Below are positions 1 through 5,715 of a DNA stretch of 6,032 nt, one piece after another. Origin of the DNA: Anaerolineales bacterium UBA832 (GTDB lineage Bacteria > Chloroflexota > Anaerolineae > Anaerolineales > UBA11657); the NCBI GenBank assembly GCA_002296125.1, contig DBHI01000125.1:12992-19023 (forward strand), given 5' to 3'. Every line of letters begins with the position of its first letter. The first letter of the stretch is position 1. A program made the translations under genes and the position numbers. The notes beneath the pieces were generated by a model that searched no databases, had not been told where the DNA came from, and saw nothing but the letters and a program-made list of their open reading frames with translations.

Positions 1-28
1 GCGCGTCTGCCAATTCCGCCACTTCGGC
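1..28 (-). tRNA. tRNA-Leu, 5' part only (gene runs off the left edge)
   Basis: Read on the minus strand, the first 28 bases give a tRNA 5' end: a seven-base acceptor strand GCCGAAG, then TG at positions 8-9, then a D-arm of the form GCGGAATTGGCAGACGC. The GTGGCGGAATTGGCAGACGCG pattern is characteristic of bacterial tRNA-Leu (class II). The anticodon, variable arm and 3' end lie outside the window, so the isoacceptor cannot be named. A consensus-like promoter sits immediately upstream and supports the reading. Confidence 0.85.
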
Positions 29-41
29 TAGAATACAGGTG

Positions 42-70
42 ATTCTAAGCTAACCGTGTAATACGGTCAA
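42..70 (-). promoter_or_regulatory. Promoter of the tRNA-Leu gene
   Basis: On the minus strand there is TTGACC (65-70), a 17-base spacer, then TAGAAT (42-47), close to the sigma-70 consensus. The predicted transcription start near 34-35 leaves a 5' leader of only 6-7 nt before the mature tRNA end at 28, which is usual for strong tRNA promoters. It fills most of the 52-bp space between the tRNA and ychF, so the two divergent transcription units share this short region. Confidence 0.75.
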
Positions 71-74
71 GTAC

Positions 75-80
75 TATAAT
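75..80 (+). promoter_or_regulatory. TATAAT directly abutting the ychF start codon
   Basis: A perfect -10 hexamer ends one base before the ATG at 81. No -35 match lies 16-18 bp upstream and no Shine-Dalgarno sequence precedes the ATG. If it is the real -10, transcription would begin near 87, inside the first codons, so the ATG would not be in the RNA. A weaker -10 candidate, TGTAAT at 57-62, would start RNA near 69 and give a short leader of about 12 nt. Confidence 0.35.
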
Positions 81-1157
81 ATGAAACTTGGTATCATTGG
101 ACTACCCTATTGTGGTAAAACTACACTTTTTGAAGCTTTAACGAGTGACTATAGTCCTACTGGAAAGATTTATATTGATGGAAATACAAGGATAGATACA
201 GCTGTAGTAAAAGTACCTGACCAAAGACTTGATTGGTTATCAAAACATTATCAACCCAAAAAAGTATCTCATGCAAATATCACTTTTCAGGATATCTCTG
301 GCATACATGAAGAACAAAAAGGATTGTCTAAATCACTACTACATGTATTAACACAAATTGATGGTTTTATACATGTAGTACAATGCTTCAATATTTCTAA
401 TGAAGATATTAATGAGAAAATTAATCTATTACTTGACGATTTTACAATTAATGACATGATGACTATAGAACGAAAATTAGAGAATTTATCTAATGAGTGG
501 ACTAAAGGTGGAGGCAGAAATCGGTCAGATATTGAATATGAACAAAATCTATTTAATAAAATGCATGATTCACTTGAAACAAAATCGATAATTGATCAAA
601 ATACTTTAAGTATTAATGATCAAAAATTATTGTCAGGTTATGGATTTCTTACAACAAAACCAATGTTAATTGTTTTAAATTGTGACGAATACACATATGA
701 ATCTATAAATACAATAAATATAACTAATACCAGAATAAACCACAATATAATTTCATTAATGGGTAAACTAGAAATGGAAATCGCTCAACTGAATAAAGAT
801 GATGCATCAGTTTTCATGCAAGAATATGGTATGACTACTAATGGATTAGATCAAATTATTCAACTATCTTATGAGATATTAGAACTCAAATCCTTTTTTA
901 CTGTAGGACAAGATGAAGTAAAAGCTTGGACAATACATGCAAATACTATTGCACAAGATGCTGCTGGTACAATACACAGTGACATGAATAGTGGCTTTAT
1001 CAGAGCAGAAACGATGTCCTTTGATGATCTACAAAATTTAGGTTCCGAAGGAGCTGTTAAAAGTGCTGGTAAATTGAGATTAGAAGGAAAAGAATATGTG
1101 GTCCAAGATGGTGATATTCTAAAAATAAGATTTTCACCTCCCAAAAAAAATAGTTAA
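81..1157 (+). CDS. ychF: YchF/OLA1-family ribosome-associated ATPase (divergent form)
   Basis: This is an Obg-related P-loop NTPase of the YchF family. Family members bind ribosomes, hydrolyse ATP rather than GTP, and are linked to translation and stress responses in the cytoplasm. Visible motifs are the Walker A P-loop G7-LPYCGKT14, a DxxG switch II motif (D71-ISG74), and NCDE at 200-203. The NxxE form in place of the GTPase NKxD is the YchF signature for ATP use. Residues 100-190 correspond to the helical insert. The C-terminal TGS/DUF933 domain (about 270-353) is well conserved, with VKAWTI, AAGTIHSD, GFIRAE and a terminal DGDILKIRF. At 358 residues it is near the usual length of about 363. 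The G domain is less typical: GLPNVGKS is replaced by GLPYCGKT and the segment with YPFCTIEPN is not recognisable. The start at 81 fits the first beta strand (MKLGIIGLP), although no ribosome-binding site is visible. pepF follows after 20 bp. Confidence 0.9.
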   Translation: MKLGIIGLPYCGKTTLFEALTSDYSPTGKIYIDGNTRIDTAVVKVPDQRLDWLSKHYQPKKVSHANITFQDISGIHEEQKGLSKSLLHVLTQIDGFIHVVQCFNISNEDINEKINLLLDDFTINDMMTIERKLENLSNEWTKGGGRNRSDIEYEQNLFNKMHDSLETKSIIDQNTLSINDQKLLSGYGFLTTKPMLIVLNCDEYTYESINTINITNTRINHNIISLMGKLEMEIAQLNKDDASVFMQEYGMTTNGLDQIIQLSYEILELKSFFTVGQDEVKAWTIHANTIAQDAAGTIHSDMNSGFIRAETMSFDDLQNLGSEGAVKSAGKLRLEGKEYVVQDGDILKIRFSPPKKNS

Positions 1158-1168
1158 TAAATTACTTA

Positions 1169-1174
1169 AGAGGG
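1169..1174 (+). promoter_or_regulatory. Ribosome-binding site of pepF
   Basis: AGAGGG lies 3 nt before the ATG at 1178, inside the 20-bp ychF-pepF gap. The spacing is short but the purine run is the only Shine-Dalgarno-like sequence here. Because no promoter or terminator fits in the gap, pepF is probably translated from the ychF transcript. Confidence 0.55.
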
Positions 1175-1177
1175 AAT

Positions 1178-2962
1178 ATGACAAACAACAAAATAAAACA
1201 AAAAAAGTGGGACCTAAGTGATATTATTAAATCTCCAGAAGGAGAACCTCTAAAAGAACTTTTAACAAGTTTAGAAAACAGTATAAAAGAAATTGAAGCA
1301 ATACGTCCCAAACTTAACAACAAATGTAATGCACAAACTTTTAATTTTGCATTAGAGCATTTACAGAATTTATCAATTGCTGCAAATCGTCTAGGTTCTT
1401 ATGCAGGCTTATGGTTTTCTGAAAATACACAAAATCAATCGGCACTGTCTTTTCAAGCCAAAATAGAACAAATTATAACTGAGGCAAATAATAGAGCATT
1501 ATTCCTTATGTTATGGTGGAAACATTTACCTGACAAGCATGCATCACTTCTGATTCATGATGCACCTGAAACTCTACAATATTATTTGGAGTATCAAAGA
1601 AAAGAAAGCCCCCATGTTCTAGAAGAACAGAATGAACAAATTGTAAACATCAAGAATATAAATGGAACTAATGCGCTAACAACTATATATGCAATGATCA
1701 CCAATAAATACACATTTGATCTAAGCATTGGCCAAACAAAAAAAACAAAACTTACACGTGATGCTCTGATGAATTATGTGCGAGATCCAAATGCCAAGGC
1801 ACGTAAAATGGCATACCAGGAATTATATAGAGTATATGAAAATGACGGTATAGTTTTATCGCAAATATACAAAAACTTGGTGCAAGACTGGTATGAAGAG
1901 TACGTTAAACTACGCAAACACCCTACTCCAATTTCTGTACGAAATCTCAGTAATGATATTCCAAATGAAGTAACTAAAACACTTTTATCAGTATGTCGCG
2001 AAAATACTCATATTTTTCAAAGATGGTTTAAAATAAAAGCACGAATATTATCTTTAAAACAATTAAACAGATACGATATCTATGCACCAATTAATAGTTC
2101 TATTACAAAATATCCATATGCTGAATCAGTAGAATTAGTATTAAATACATTTGAAGAATTTTCTCCAAAAATTGCTGCAGCAGCAAGACAAATATTCAAA
2201 GAAAATCATATTGACTCTGAAAACCGTAACGGTAAACGTGGTGGAGCTTTTTGTGCTAGCATCATTCCTTCAATTACTCCTTATGTCCTAATCAATTATG
2301 GTGGTTCAATCAGAGATGTAGCGACACTAGCTCACGAATTAGGTCATGCAGTACATAGTATGATATCTAATAACCATTCAGTACTGACCTATCATTCTAC
2401 CCTACCTCTTGCAGAAACTGCATCTACTTTCTCAGAAATGCTTTTAATTGACAAACTACTAGAAAGTACTACAGATAATAATGTTAAGCAAGACATAATT
2501 GCTAATTCACTGGATGACAATTATGCCACCATAATGCGCCAAGCATATTTCACGATTTTTGAACAAAAAGCGCATGAGATGATTGAAAATCATAGTGACA
2601 CAGACGATCTAAATGAAGCATATCTCAAAAACCTAGAAGAACAATTTGGCGATTCTGTCAAAGTTAATAGTGAATTTAAATGGGAATGGATTTCTATACC
2701 ACACATATATTACACACCATTCTATTGTTACTCATATAGTTTTGGTCAATTACTAGTACTAGCTTTGTATCAACGATACAAAGAAATTGGATCAAAATTC
2801 ATCCCTCAATATATACAAATATTAGAATATGGATCATCTAAAAGCCCACAATACATTCTCGAGAAGGCAGGAATAGATATATCTAGTCCAAAATTCTGGC
2901 AAGGTGGATTCAATTTTATAAATAAATTAATAGATGAAGTTGAAAACACAACACAGGATTAA
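1178..2962 (+). CDS. pepF: Oligoendopeptidase F-type zinc metallopeptidase (family M3)
   Basis: This is a cytosolic M3-family endopeptidase expected to cut short peptides. The zinc site is plain: H386-E-L-G-H390 in an LAHELGHAVH context, and a third ligand E413 in LAETASTFSE, placed as in thimet oligopeptidase. The C-terminal motif PHIYYTPFYCYSYSFGQ (508-524) supplies the conserved His and Tyr residues that bind substrate in this family. The N-terminal 200 residues are the helical PepF_N-type region, starting with the typical KWDLSDI. Its 594 residues match the 590-610 usual for PepF. There is no signal peptide or membrane segment. The start at 1178 has an AGAGGG sequence and lies 20 bp after ychF, so co-transcription is likely. 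Its 3' end faces lysS with 15 bp between stop codons. The exact substrate range cannot be read from sequence. Confidence 0.93.
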   Translation: MTNNKIKQKKWDLSDIIKSPEGEPLKELLTSLENSIKEIEAIRPKLNNKCNAQTFNFALEHLQNLSIAANRLGSYAGLWFSENTQNQSALSFQAKIEQIITEANNRALFLMLWWKHLPDKHASLLIHDAPETLQYYLEYQRKESPHVLEEQNEQIVNIKNINGTNALTTIYAMITNKYTFDLSIGQTKKTKLTRDALMNYVRDPNAKARKMAYQELYRVYENDGIVLSQIYKNLVQDWYEEYVKLRKHPTPISVRNLSNDIPNEVTKTLLSVCRENTHIFQRWFKIKARILSLKQLNRYDIYAPINSSITKYPYAESVELVLNTFEEFSPKIAAAARQIFKENHIDSENRNGKRGGAFCASIIPSITPYVLINYGGSIRDVATLAHELGHAVHSMISNNHSVLTYHSTLPLAETASTFSEMLLIDKLLESTTDNNVKQDIIANSLDDNYATIMRQAYFTIFEQKAHEMIENHSDTDDLNEAYLKNLEEQFGDSVKVNSEFKWEWISIPHIYYTPFYCYSYSFGQLLVLALYQRYKEIGSKFIPQYIQILEYGSSKSPQYILEKAGIDISSPKFWQGGFNFINKLIDEVENTTQD

Positions 2963-2977
2963 AAACAATACAGAAAT

Positions 2978-4510
2978 CTATTCTTTAGACCGAAGATGTG
3001 GAAACAAGATAACTTCTCTAATAGATGATTGATTCGTCAATAACATCACCAATCGGTCTACACCCATACCAAACCCTCCATTAGGTGGCATCCCATAATC
3101 CATAGCACGCAAATAATCCAAATCTAATGGATGAGCATCATCAGAATCTTTAGAATAATTCTTACCCATTTCAATAAACCTATTTTCTTGATCTACAGGA
3201 TTATTTAACTCTGTAAAAGCATTACAAAGCTCCATACCTCCAATAAAACCTTCAAATCTCTCGACAATCTCTGAATTATCATGCTTGGCTTTAGCTAAAG
3301 GAGATATATCCTTAGGATAATCATATATAAAAGTAGGTTGTATCAAATTGGGTTCTACATGCTTGCTAAACAATGTTTCAATTAGCTTTCCTTTAGTTAT
3401 ATCATTATTTTTTCTGATATCTGCCTGTTCACAGTAATCTAACAACTGGCCTACAGTACTGTTAAAACAATCAATATCCGCATATTCAATTAATGCATCA
3501 CTCATAGAAATTCTTTTCCAGGGTGGACTAAAATCTAATTTATTGCCTTGATAATTAACTATCACACTACCACATACCTGCTCAGCAACGAATGATAACA
3601 TCTGTTCTGTTAAATCCATAACATCAATATAATTGGCATAAGCCCAATAAAACTCTAATTGAGTAAATTCTGGGTTATGTGTTACGCTTACACCCTCATT
3701 GCGAAAATCACGTCCAATCTCATATACTTTCTCAAATCCACCTACTAACAATCGTTTCAAATACAACTCAAAAGAAATACGTAAAAACAAATCTTGATGC
3801 AACTGATTGTGATGCGTAGAAAAAGGTCGTGCGGCAGCACCTCCATAAATAGGCTGCAAAACAGGTGTCTCTACTTCAAGAAAATCACGTCTATCAAGAA
3901 ATTCTCTTAATGAAGTTACTATTTTCGATCTAGTCTTAAAAATCTCCCGTACATGTGGATTTACTGCAAGATCAGCATACCTTTCCCTATAACGAGATTC
4001 CACATTATCAAAAGCAGAATATACTATTGACTCTCCATCATCCTGCACTTCCTTAGATGCCGGCAGAGGGCTAATACTCTTAGAGATAATTCTAAATGAT
4101 GATACATTAAGAGTAACTTCTCCAGTACGAGTCTCCATAATATAACCAGTTGCCTCAACAAAATCACCTAAATCAAAATCTGTCGCGAATTGTTTCAAAC
4201 GTTCCTTACCTATTTCACTTGCTCTCAATAGCAATTGAATTCTGCCTGTAACATCTTCAATGTGGGCAAACGCCAATTTTCCCATCGTACGAACTGATTT
4301 CAAACGACCACATAATACAACTTGAATATTATCGTCAGATTCATTCTCAAAGCCTGATTGACTTTCGACAAGCAACGAAATTGCCTGATCTATGTTATGT
4401 GTTCTATTAACTTCATTAGGAAATGGATCTTCACCTCGTTCTCGCAATCTGTCTAACTTCGTTAATCTGTTTTTCTCGATATCTGTAAAGGATCGCATAT
4501 TAATTACCAT
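2978..4510 (-). CDS. lysS: Lysyl-tRNA synthetase, class II
   Basis: It charges tRNA-Lys with lysine using ATP. The protein is 510 residues, a normal length for bacterial LysS. An N-terminal OB-fold anticodon-binding domain spans about residues 62-146. The class II catalytic core follows: motif 1 around 207-220 (RRDFLEVETPVLQP), the LysS signature GGAAARPFSTHHNQL (223-237), motif 2 FRNEGVSVTHNPEF (269-282), and motif 3 GGFGMGVDRLVML (478-490). The acidic and aromatic lysine-pocket residues appear in GGMELCNAFTELN (424-436). The start is uncertain: ATG at 4510 gives MVIN ahead of a second ATG at 4498 (MRSFTDIEKNRL), which aligns better with typical LysS N termini. Neither has a Shine-Dalgarno sequence. 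A TATAAT box 17 nt upstream of 4510 predicts a very short leader. It lies downstream of greA and converges with pepF. Confidence 0.96.
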   Translation of the reverse strand: MVINMRSFTDIEKNRLTKLDRLRERGEDPFPNEVNRTHNIDQAISLLVESQSGFENESDDNIQVVLCGRLKSVRTMGKLAFAHIEDVTGRIQLLLRASEIGKERLKQFATDFDLGDFVEATGYIMETRTGEVTLNVSSFRIISKSISPLPASKEVQDDGESIVYSAFDNVESRYRERYADLAVNPHVREIFKTRSKIVTSLREFLDRRDFLEVETPVLQPIYGGAAARPFSTHHNQLHQDLFLRISFELYLKRLLVGGFEKVYEIGRDFRNEGVSVTHNPEFTQLEFYWAYANYIDVMDLTEQMLSFVAEQVCGSVIVNYQGNKLDFSPPWKRISMSDALIEYADIDCFNSTVGQLLDYCEQADIRKNNDITKGKLIETLFSKHVEPNLIQPTFIYDYPKDISPLAKAKHDNSEIVERFEGFIGGMELCNAFTELNNPVDQENRFIEMGKNYSKDSDDAHPLDLDYLRAMDYGMPPNGGFGMGVDRLVMLLTNQSSIREVILFPHLRSKE

Positions 4511-4527
4511 TTTTCATTTGCAACACT

Positions 4528-4533
4528 ATTATA
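4528..4533 (-). promoter_or_regulatory. -10 box of a lysS promoter
   Basis: A perfect TATAAT on the minus strand sits 17 nt before the first lysS ATG, predicting transcription from about 4521 and an 11-nt leader. The -35 region is poor (GTTTTG at 4551-4556 with a 17-bp spacer). It suggests lysS can be transcribed independently of greA, although read-through from greA is not excluded. Confidence 0.45.
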
Positions 4534-4558
4534 CGTAGAAAATTAATTACCAAAACAT

Positions 4559-4586
4559 CCCGTGTAAAATAAAATATACTTACGGG
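4559..4586 (-). terminator. Possible weak terminator or hairpin between greA and lysS
   Basis: CCCGT at 4582-4586 (minus strand) pairs with ACGGG at 4559-4563. A bulged alternative pairs CCC plus GTAA with TTAC plus GGG, giving seven pairs. On the minus strand the hairpin follows the greA stop by about 20 nt, but only a broken T run (ATGTTTTGG) follows it. It may be a partial terminator, an RNA-processing site or a 3' stabilising hairpin. Confidence 0.3.
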
Positions 4587-4605
4587 TTACTAATGAGAGA
4601 TCAGT

Positions 4606-5070
4606 CTATTTCACCTTGGTAACTTGAAAAACCACTTCTCCAGCAGGAGCTGTAACAACAACTTTGTCGCCAGCCTTGCTGCCCAATAATGCTTGTCCCA
4701 ATGGAGATTCATTAGAAATTAGTCCTTGCGACGGATCAGCTTCAGCAGCACCTACTATTACATATGATTCTTTTTCTGATTTCTTTTCCTTGACAACTAC
4801 AGTAGAACCCAACTTAGCTACTCCATCATTCTTACCCTTCTTAATTACAGCAGCTCTGGATAACATTGTTCTAATTTCTACAATTCTACCTTCAACAAAT
4901 GATTGTTCATTTTTTGCAGCTTCATATTCTGCATTCTCAATAAGATCTCCATCTTCCTGAGCTTGATGGAGTCTATCAGCTACTTCAGCCCTACGTACAG
5001 TAGTTAGATGGACTAACTCTTCCTCCAGGTTTTTCAATCCACTTTTTGTCAGATAAGTAACATTTTCCAT
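4606..5070 (-). CDS. greA: Transcription elongation factor GreA
   Basis: GreA enters the RNA polymerase secondary channel and stimulates cleavage of backtracked RNA. From the ATG at 5070 the protein has 154 residues, close to the usual 155-160. The N-terminal coiled coil (about 1-75) begins MENVTYLTKSGLKNLEEEL and carries the tip motif GDLIENAEY, with acidic residues D42 and E45 equivalent to the catalytic D41 and E44 of E. coli GreA. The C-terminal FKBP-like domain (about 80-154) contains the conserved ISNESPLGQALLG and ends VVFQVTKVK. An in-frame GTG at 5082 would add MKID. I prefer ATG 5070 by family alignment, but neither start has a Shine-Dalgarno sequence. A TATAAT box at 5094-5099 implies a leader of about 4 nt (GTG) or about 16 nt (ATG). 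lysS lies downstream on the same strand after about 95 bp. Confidence 0.95.
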   Translation of the reverse strand: MENVTYLTKSGLKNLEEELVHLTTVRRAEVADRLHQAQEDGDLIENAEYEAAKNEQSFVEGRIVEIRTMLSRAAVIKKGKNDGVAKLGSTVVVKEKKSEKESYVIVGAAEADPSQGLISNESPLGQALLGSKAGDKVVVTAPAGEVVFQVTKVK

Positions 5071-5093
5071 ATCAATTTTCACATTTATCTAAT

Positions 5094-5099
5094 ATTATA
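5094..5099 (-). promoter_or_regulatory. -10 box of the greA promoter
   Basis: A perfect TATAAT on the minus strand lies 11 nt before the GTG at 5082 and 23 nt before the ATG at 5070. It predicts transcription from about 5086. No convincing -35 is present at 16-18 bp. An intrinsic terminator at 5164-5187 lies upstream, so greA would need its own promoter here. Confidence 0.5.
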
Positions 5100-5163
5100 A
5101 ACCTCAAAACTATTGTATTAATCATCACAATTAGTTTTAATACATACTCAGCTATACAAATCT

Positions 5164-5187
5164 AAAAAAGCTGAGAATAATCCCAGC
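5164..5187 (-). terminator. Intrinsic terminator of the minus-strand small RNA
   Basis: On the minus strand GCTGGGA (5181-5187) pairs with TCTCAGC (5170-5176). This makes seven pairs, one of them G-U, around a TTAT loop, and six T residues (5164-5169) follow directly. This is a compact classical terminator. No ORF ends just before it, so it most likely ends a non-coding transcript that starts near 5314. Confidence 0.7.
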
Positions 5188-5314
5188 CAGTCACAATGAT
5201 TTTAAGCGTGCATTCTACCAGCATCACCGAAATCTGTAAAGGATTATTAAAATTACCAACTCCACGCAGAGCTGATGTTTACTAATGCAACTCACTTGCA
5301 ATAAAAACAAATAT
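5164..5314 (-). ncRNA. Candidate small regulatory RNA of about 150 nt, possibly iron-regulated
   Basis: A strong promoter (5321-5350) predicts an RNA start at about 5314 (an A), and an intrinsic terminator ends it at 5164, with no convincing ORF between. Four hairpins can be drawn on the minus strand: TGCAA/TTGCA (5286-5300); an eight-pair stem of 5269-5276 with 5255-5262; a six-pair stem of 5221-5227 with 5206-5211 and one bulged A; and the terminator. In the second and third stems several pairs are G-U on this strand and would be C-A mismatches on the other, which favours minus-strand RNA. The segment 5228-5254 looks unpaired and contains AATCCTTT, able to pair with a Shine-Dalgarno AAAGGATT. 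A Fur-like palindrome lies just upstream of the promoter. Alternatively it is a long, attenuated greA leader. I recognise no known riboswitch or RNA family. Confidence 0.5.
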
Positions 5315-5320
5315 TAAAAC

Positions 5321-5350
5321 ATTATATCATCAATATTAGCAATAAATCAA
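5321..5350 (-). promoter_or_regulatory. Extended -10 promoter of the candidate small RNA
   Basis: Minus strand: TTGATT (5345-5350), an 18-base spacer, and TATAAT (5321-5326) preceded by TGA, giving the extended -10 form TGnTATAAT. This is the best-matched promoter in the gap. The predicted start is near 5314. Its -35 touches the end of the 39-bp palindrome at 5350-5388. Confidence 0.6.
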
Positions 5351-5383
5351 ATACTTATTGAAAATGATTATCATTAGCAATAA
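5335..5383. repeat. 11-bp direct repeat ATTAGCAATAA
   Basis: ATTAGCAATAA occurs at 5335-5345 and again at 5373-5383, 38 bp apart. The first copy lies in the spacer and -35 region of the small-RNA promoter and the second in the right half of the palindrome. A related TTGCAATAA occurs near 5297. It may reflect two binding sites for one protein, or simple AT-rich similarity. Confidence 0.4.
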
Positions 5384-5388
5384 GTATT
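5350..5388. promoter_or_regulatory. 39-bp palindrome with a Fur-box core
   Basis: AATACTTATTG (5350-5360) and CAATAAGTATT (5378-5388) are perfect inverted arms. Between them AATGAT-T-ATCATT is a second palindrome with the same centre (T5369), so 17 of 19 half-site positions are complementary. Read on the minus strand, 5360-5378 matches the E. coli Fur consensus GATAATGATAATCATTATC at 17 of 19 positions (by eye). Fur is the iron-responsive repressor, and related family members (Zur, Mur, PerR) use similar boxes. The palindrome abuts the -35 of the minus-strand small-RNA promoter. No plus-strand promoter is obvious beside it. Confidence 0.6.
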
Positions 5389-5601
5389 GTAACACAGTTA
5401 TCAAATGAATCAATATATACAATAATTTCAAGTTTAAATACAATATAGATTTATTATACAAGCTGACAACTAGAAAATAGTATAAAGAACTCCTCTATTG
5501 AAATTACCTCTAAATTTACAGAATTACCACTTGCTAATCATATAATAAGACCAAATATTCCTAAAAAATAATTCTAAATTATAGGAAACTTATGTCATAA
5601 T
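5389..5601. other. AT-rich intergenic stretch with one imperfect inverted repeat
   Basis: I see no gene here; only very short ORFs occur. A TATAAT at 5541-5546 lacks a -35 partner. The one clear structure is TTCCTA (5558-5563) paired with TAGGAA (5582-5587), with an inner TAATT/AATTA pairing (5569-5573 with 5577-5581). It ends 14 bp before the -35 of the aroH leader promoter and could be an operator, but the low-complexity composition makes a chance origin possible. Confidence 0.4.
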
Positions 5602-5630
5602 TTGACCTATACTAGCATACGTGATAAACT
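5602..5630 (+). promoter_or_regulatory. Promoter of the aroH leader
   Basis: TTGACC (5602-5607), a 17-base spacer, then TAAACT (5625-5630). Predicted transcription starts near 5637, 4 nt before the leader-peptide ATG. An inverted repeat overlaps the -10 and start: ATAC and GATAA (5617-5627) mirror TTATC and GTAT (5632-5640) around ACTA with two unpaired bases. This could be a repressor site. TATACT at 5608-5613 is an alternative -10 without a good -35. Confidence 0.6.
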
Positions 5631-5640
5631 ATTATCGTAT

Positions 5641-5715
5641 ATGAAAGATATTCTGTTAGCTACTTATTCCTATTATTATAAGCACAACAATTATAAGTGC
5701 GTTGTTTTGGCTTAA
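5641..5715 (+). CDS. Tyr-rich leader peptide upstream of aroH
   Basis: A 24-codon ORF reads MKDILLATYSYYYKHNNY followed by KCVVLA and a TAA stop. Five of 24 codons are TAT (Tyr), four of them within residues 9-13, and there is no Phe or Trp. It begins about 4 nt after the predicted transcription start with no Shine-Dalgarno sequence, so it would be leaderless, as described for some actinobacterial trp leader peptides. It is inferred to act as a sensor of charged tRNA-Tyr rather than as a functional peptide. The Tyr codons lie immediately before helix strand 1 (5680-5688), and the stop codon (5713-5715) lies inside strand 2 (5701-5718). This is the geometry needed for ribosome-controlled attenuation. 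TAT runs are not rare in AT-rich DNA, so the structural context is the main support. Confidence 0.7.
   Translation: MKDILLATYSYYYKHNNYKCVVLA

Noticed and set aside
869..1144. Minus-strand ORF of 91 codons inside ychF
   Set aside because: It lies wholly opposite the conserved TGS domain of YchF, resembles no family and has no start signals.
4664..4960. Plus-strand ORF of 98 codons opposite greA
   Set aside because: The opposite strand encodes a clear GreA with all its motifs; the low-complexity Ser-rich reading is a shadow.
5162..5224. Minus-strand ORF of 20 codons (MLVECTLK...) within the candidate small RNA
   Set aside because: No Shine-Dalgarno sequence, and the ORF runs through the terminator hairpin and T run, so it would rarely be transcribed whole. 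It has no amino-acid bias suggesting a leader peptide.
5197..5286. Plus-strand ORF of 29 codons beginning MILSVHSTSI
   Set aside because: No ribosome-binding site or promoter, no recognisable similarity, and it runs antisense to a better supported structured RNA.
5101..5320. Known metabolite riboswitch (TPP, FMN, cobalamin, glycine, fluoride) upstream of greA
   Set aside because: The conserved cores of these families are not found on either strand; CTGAGA in the terminator arm is part of a simple hairpin, not a TPP element.
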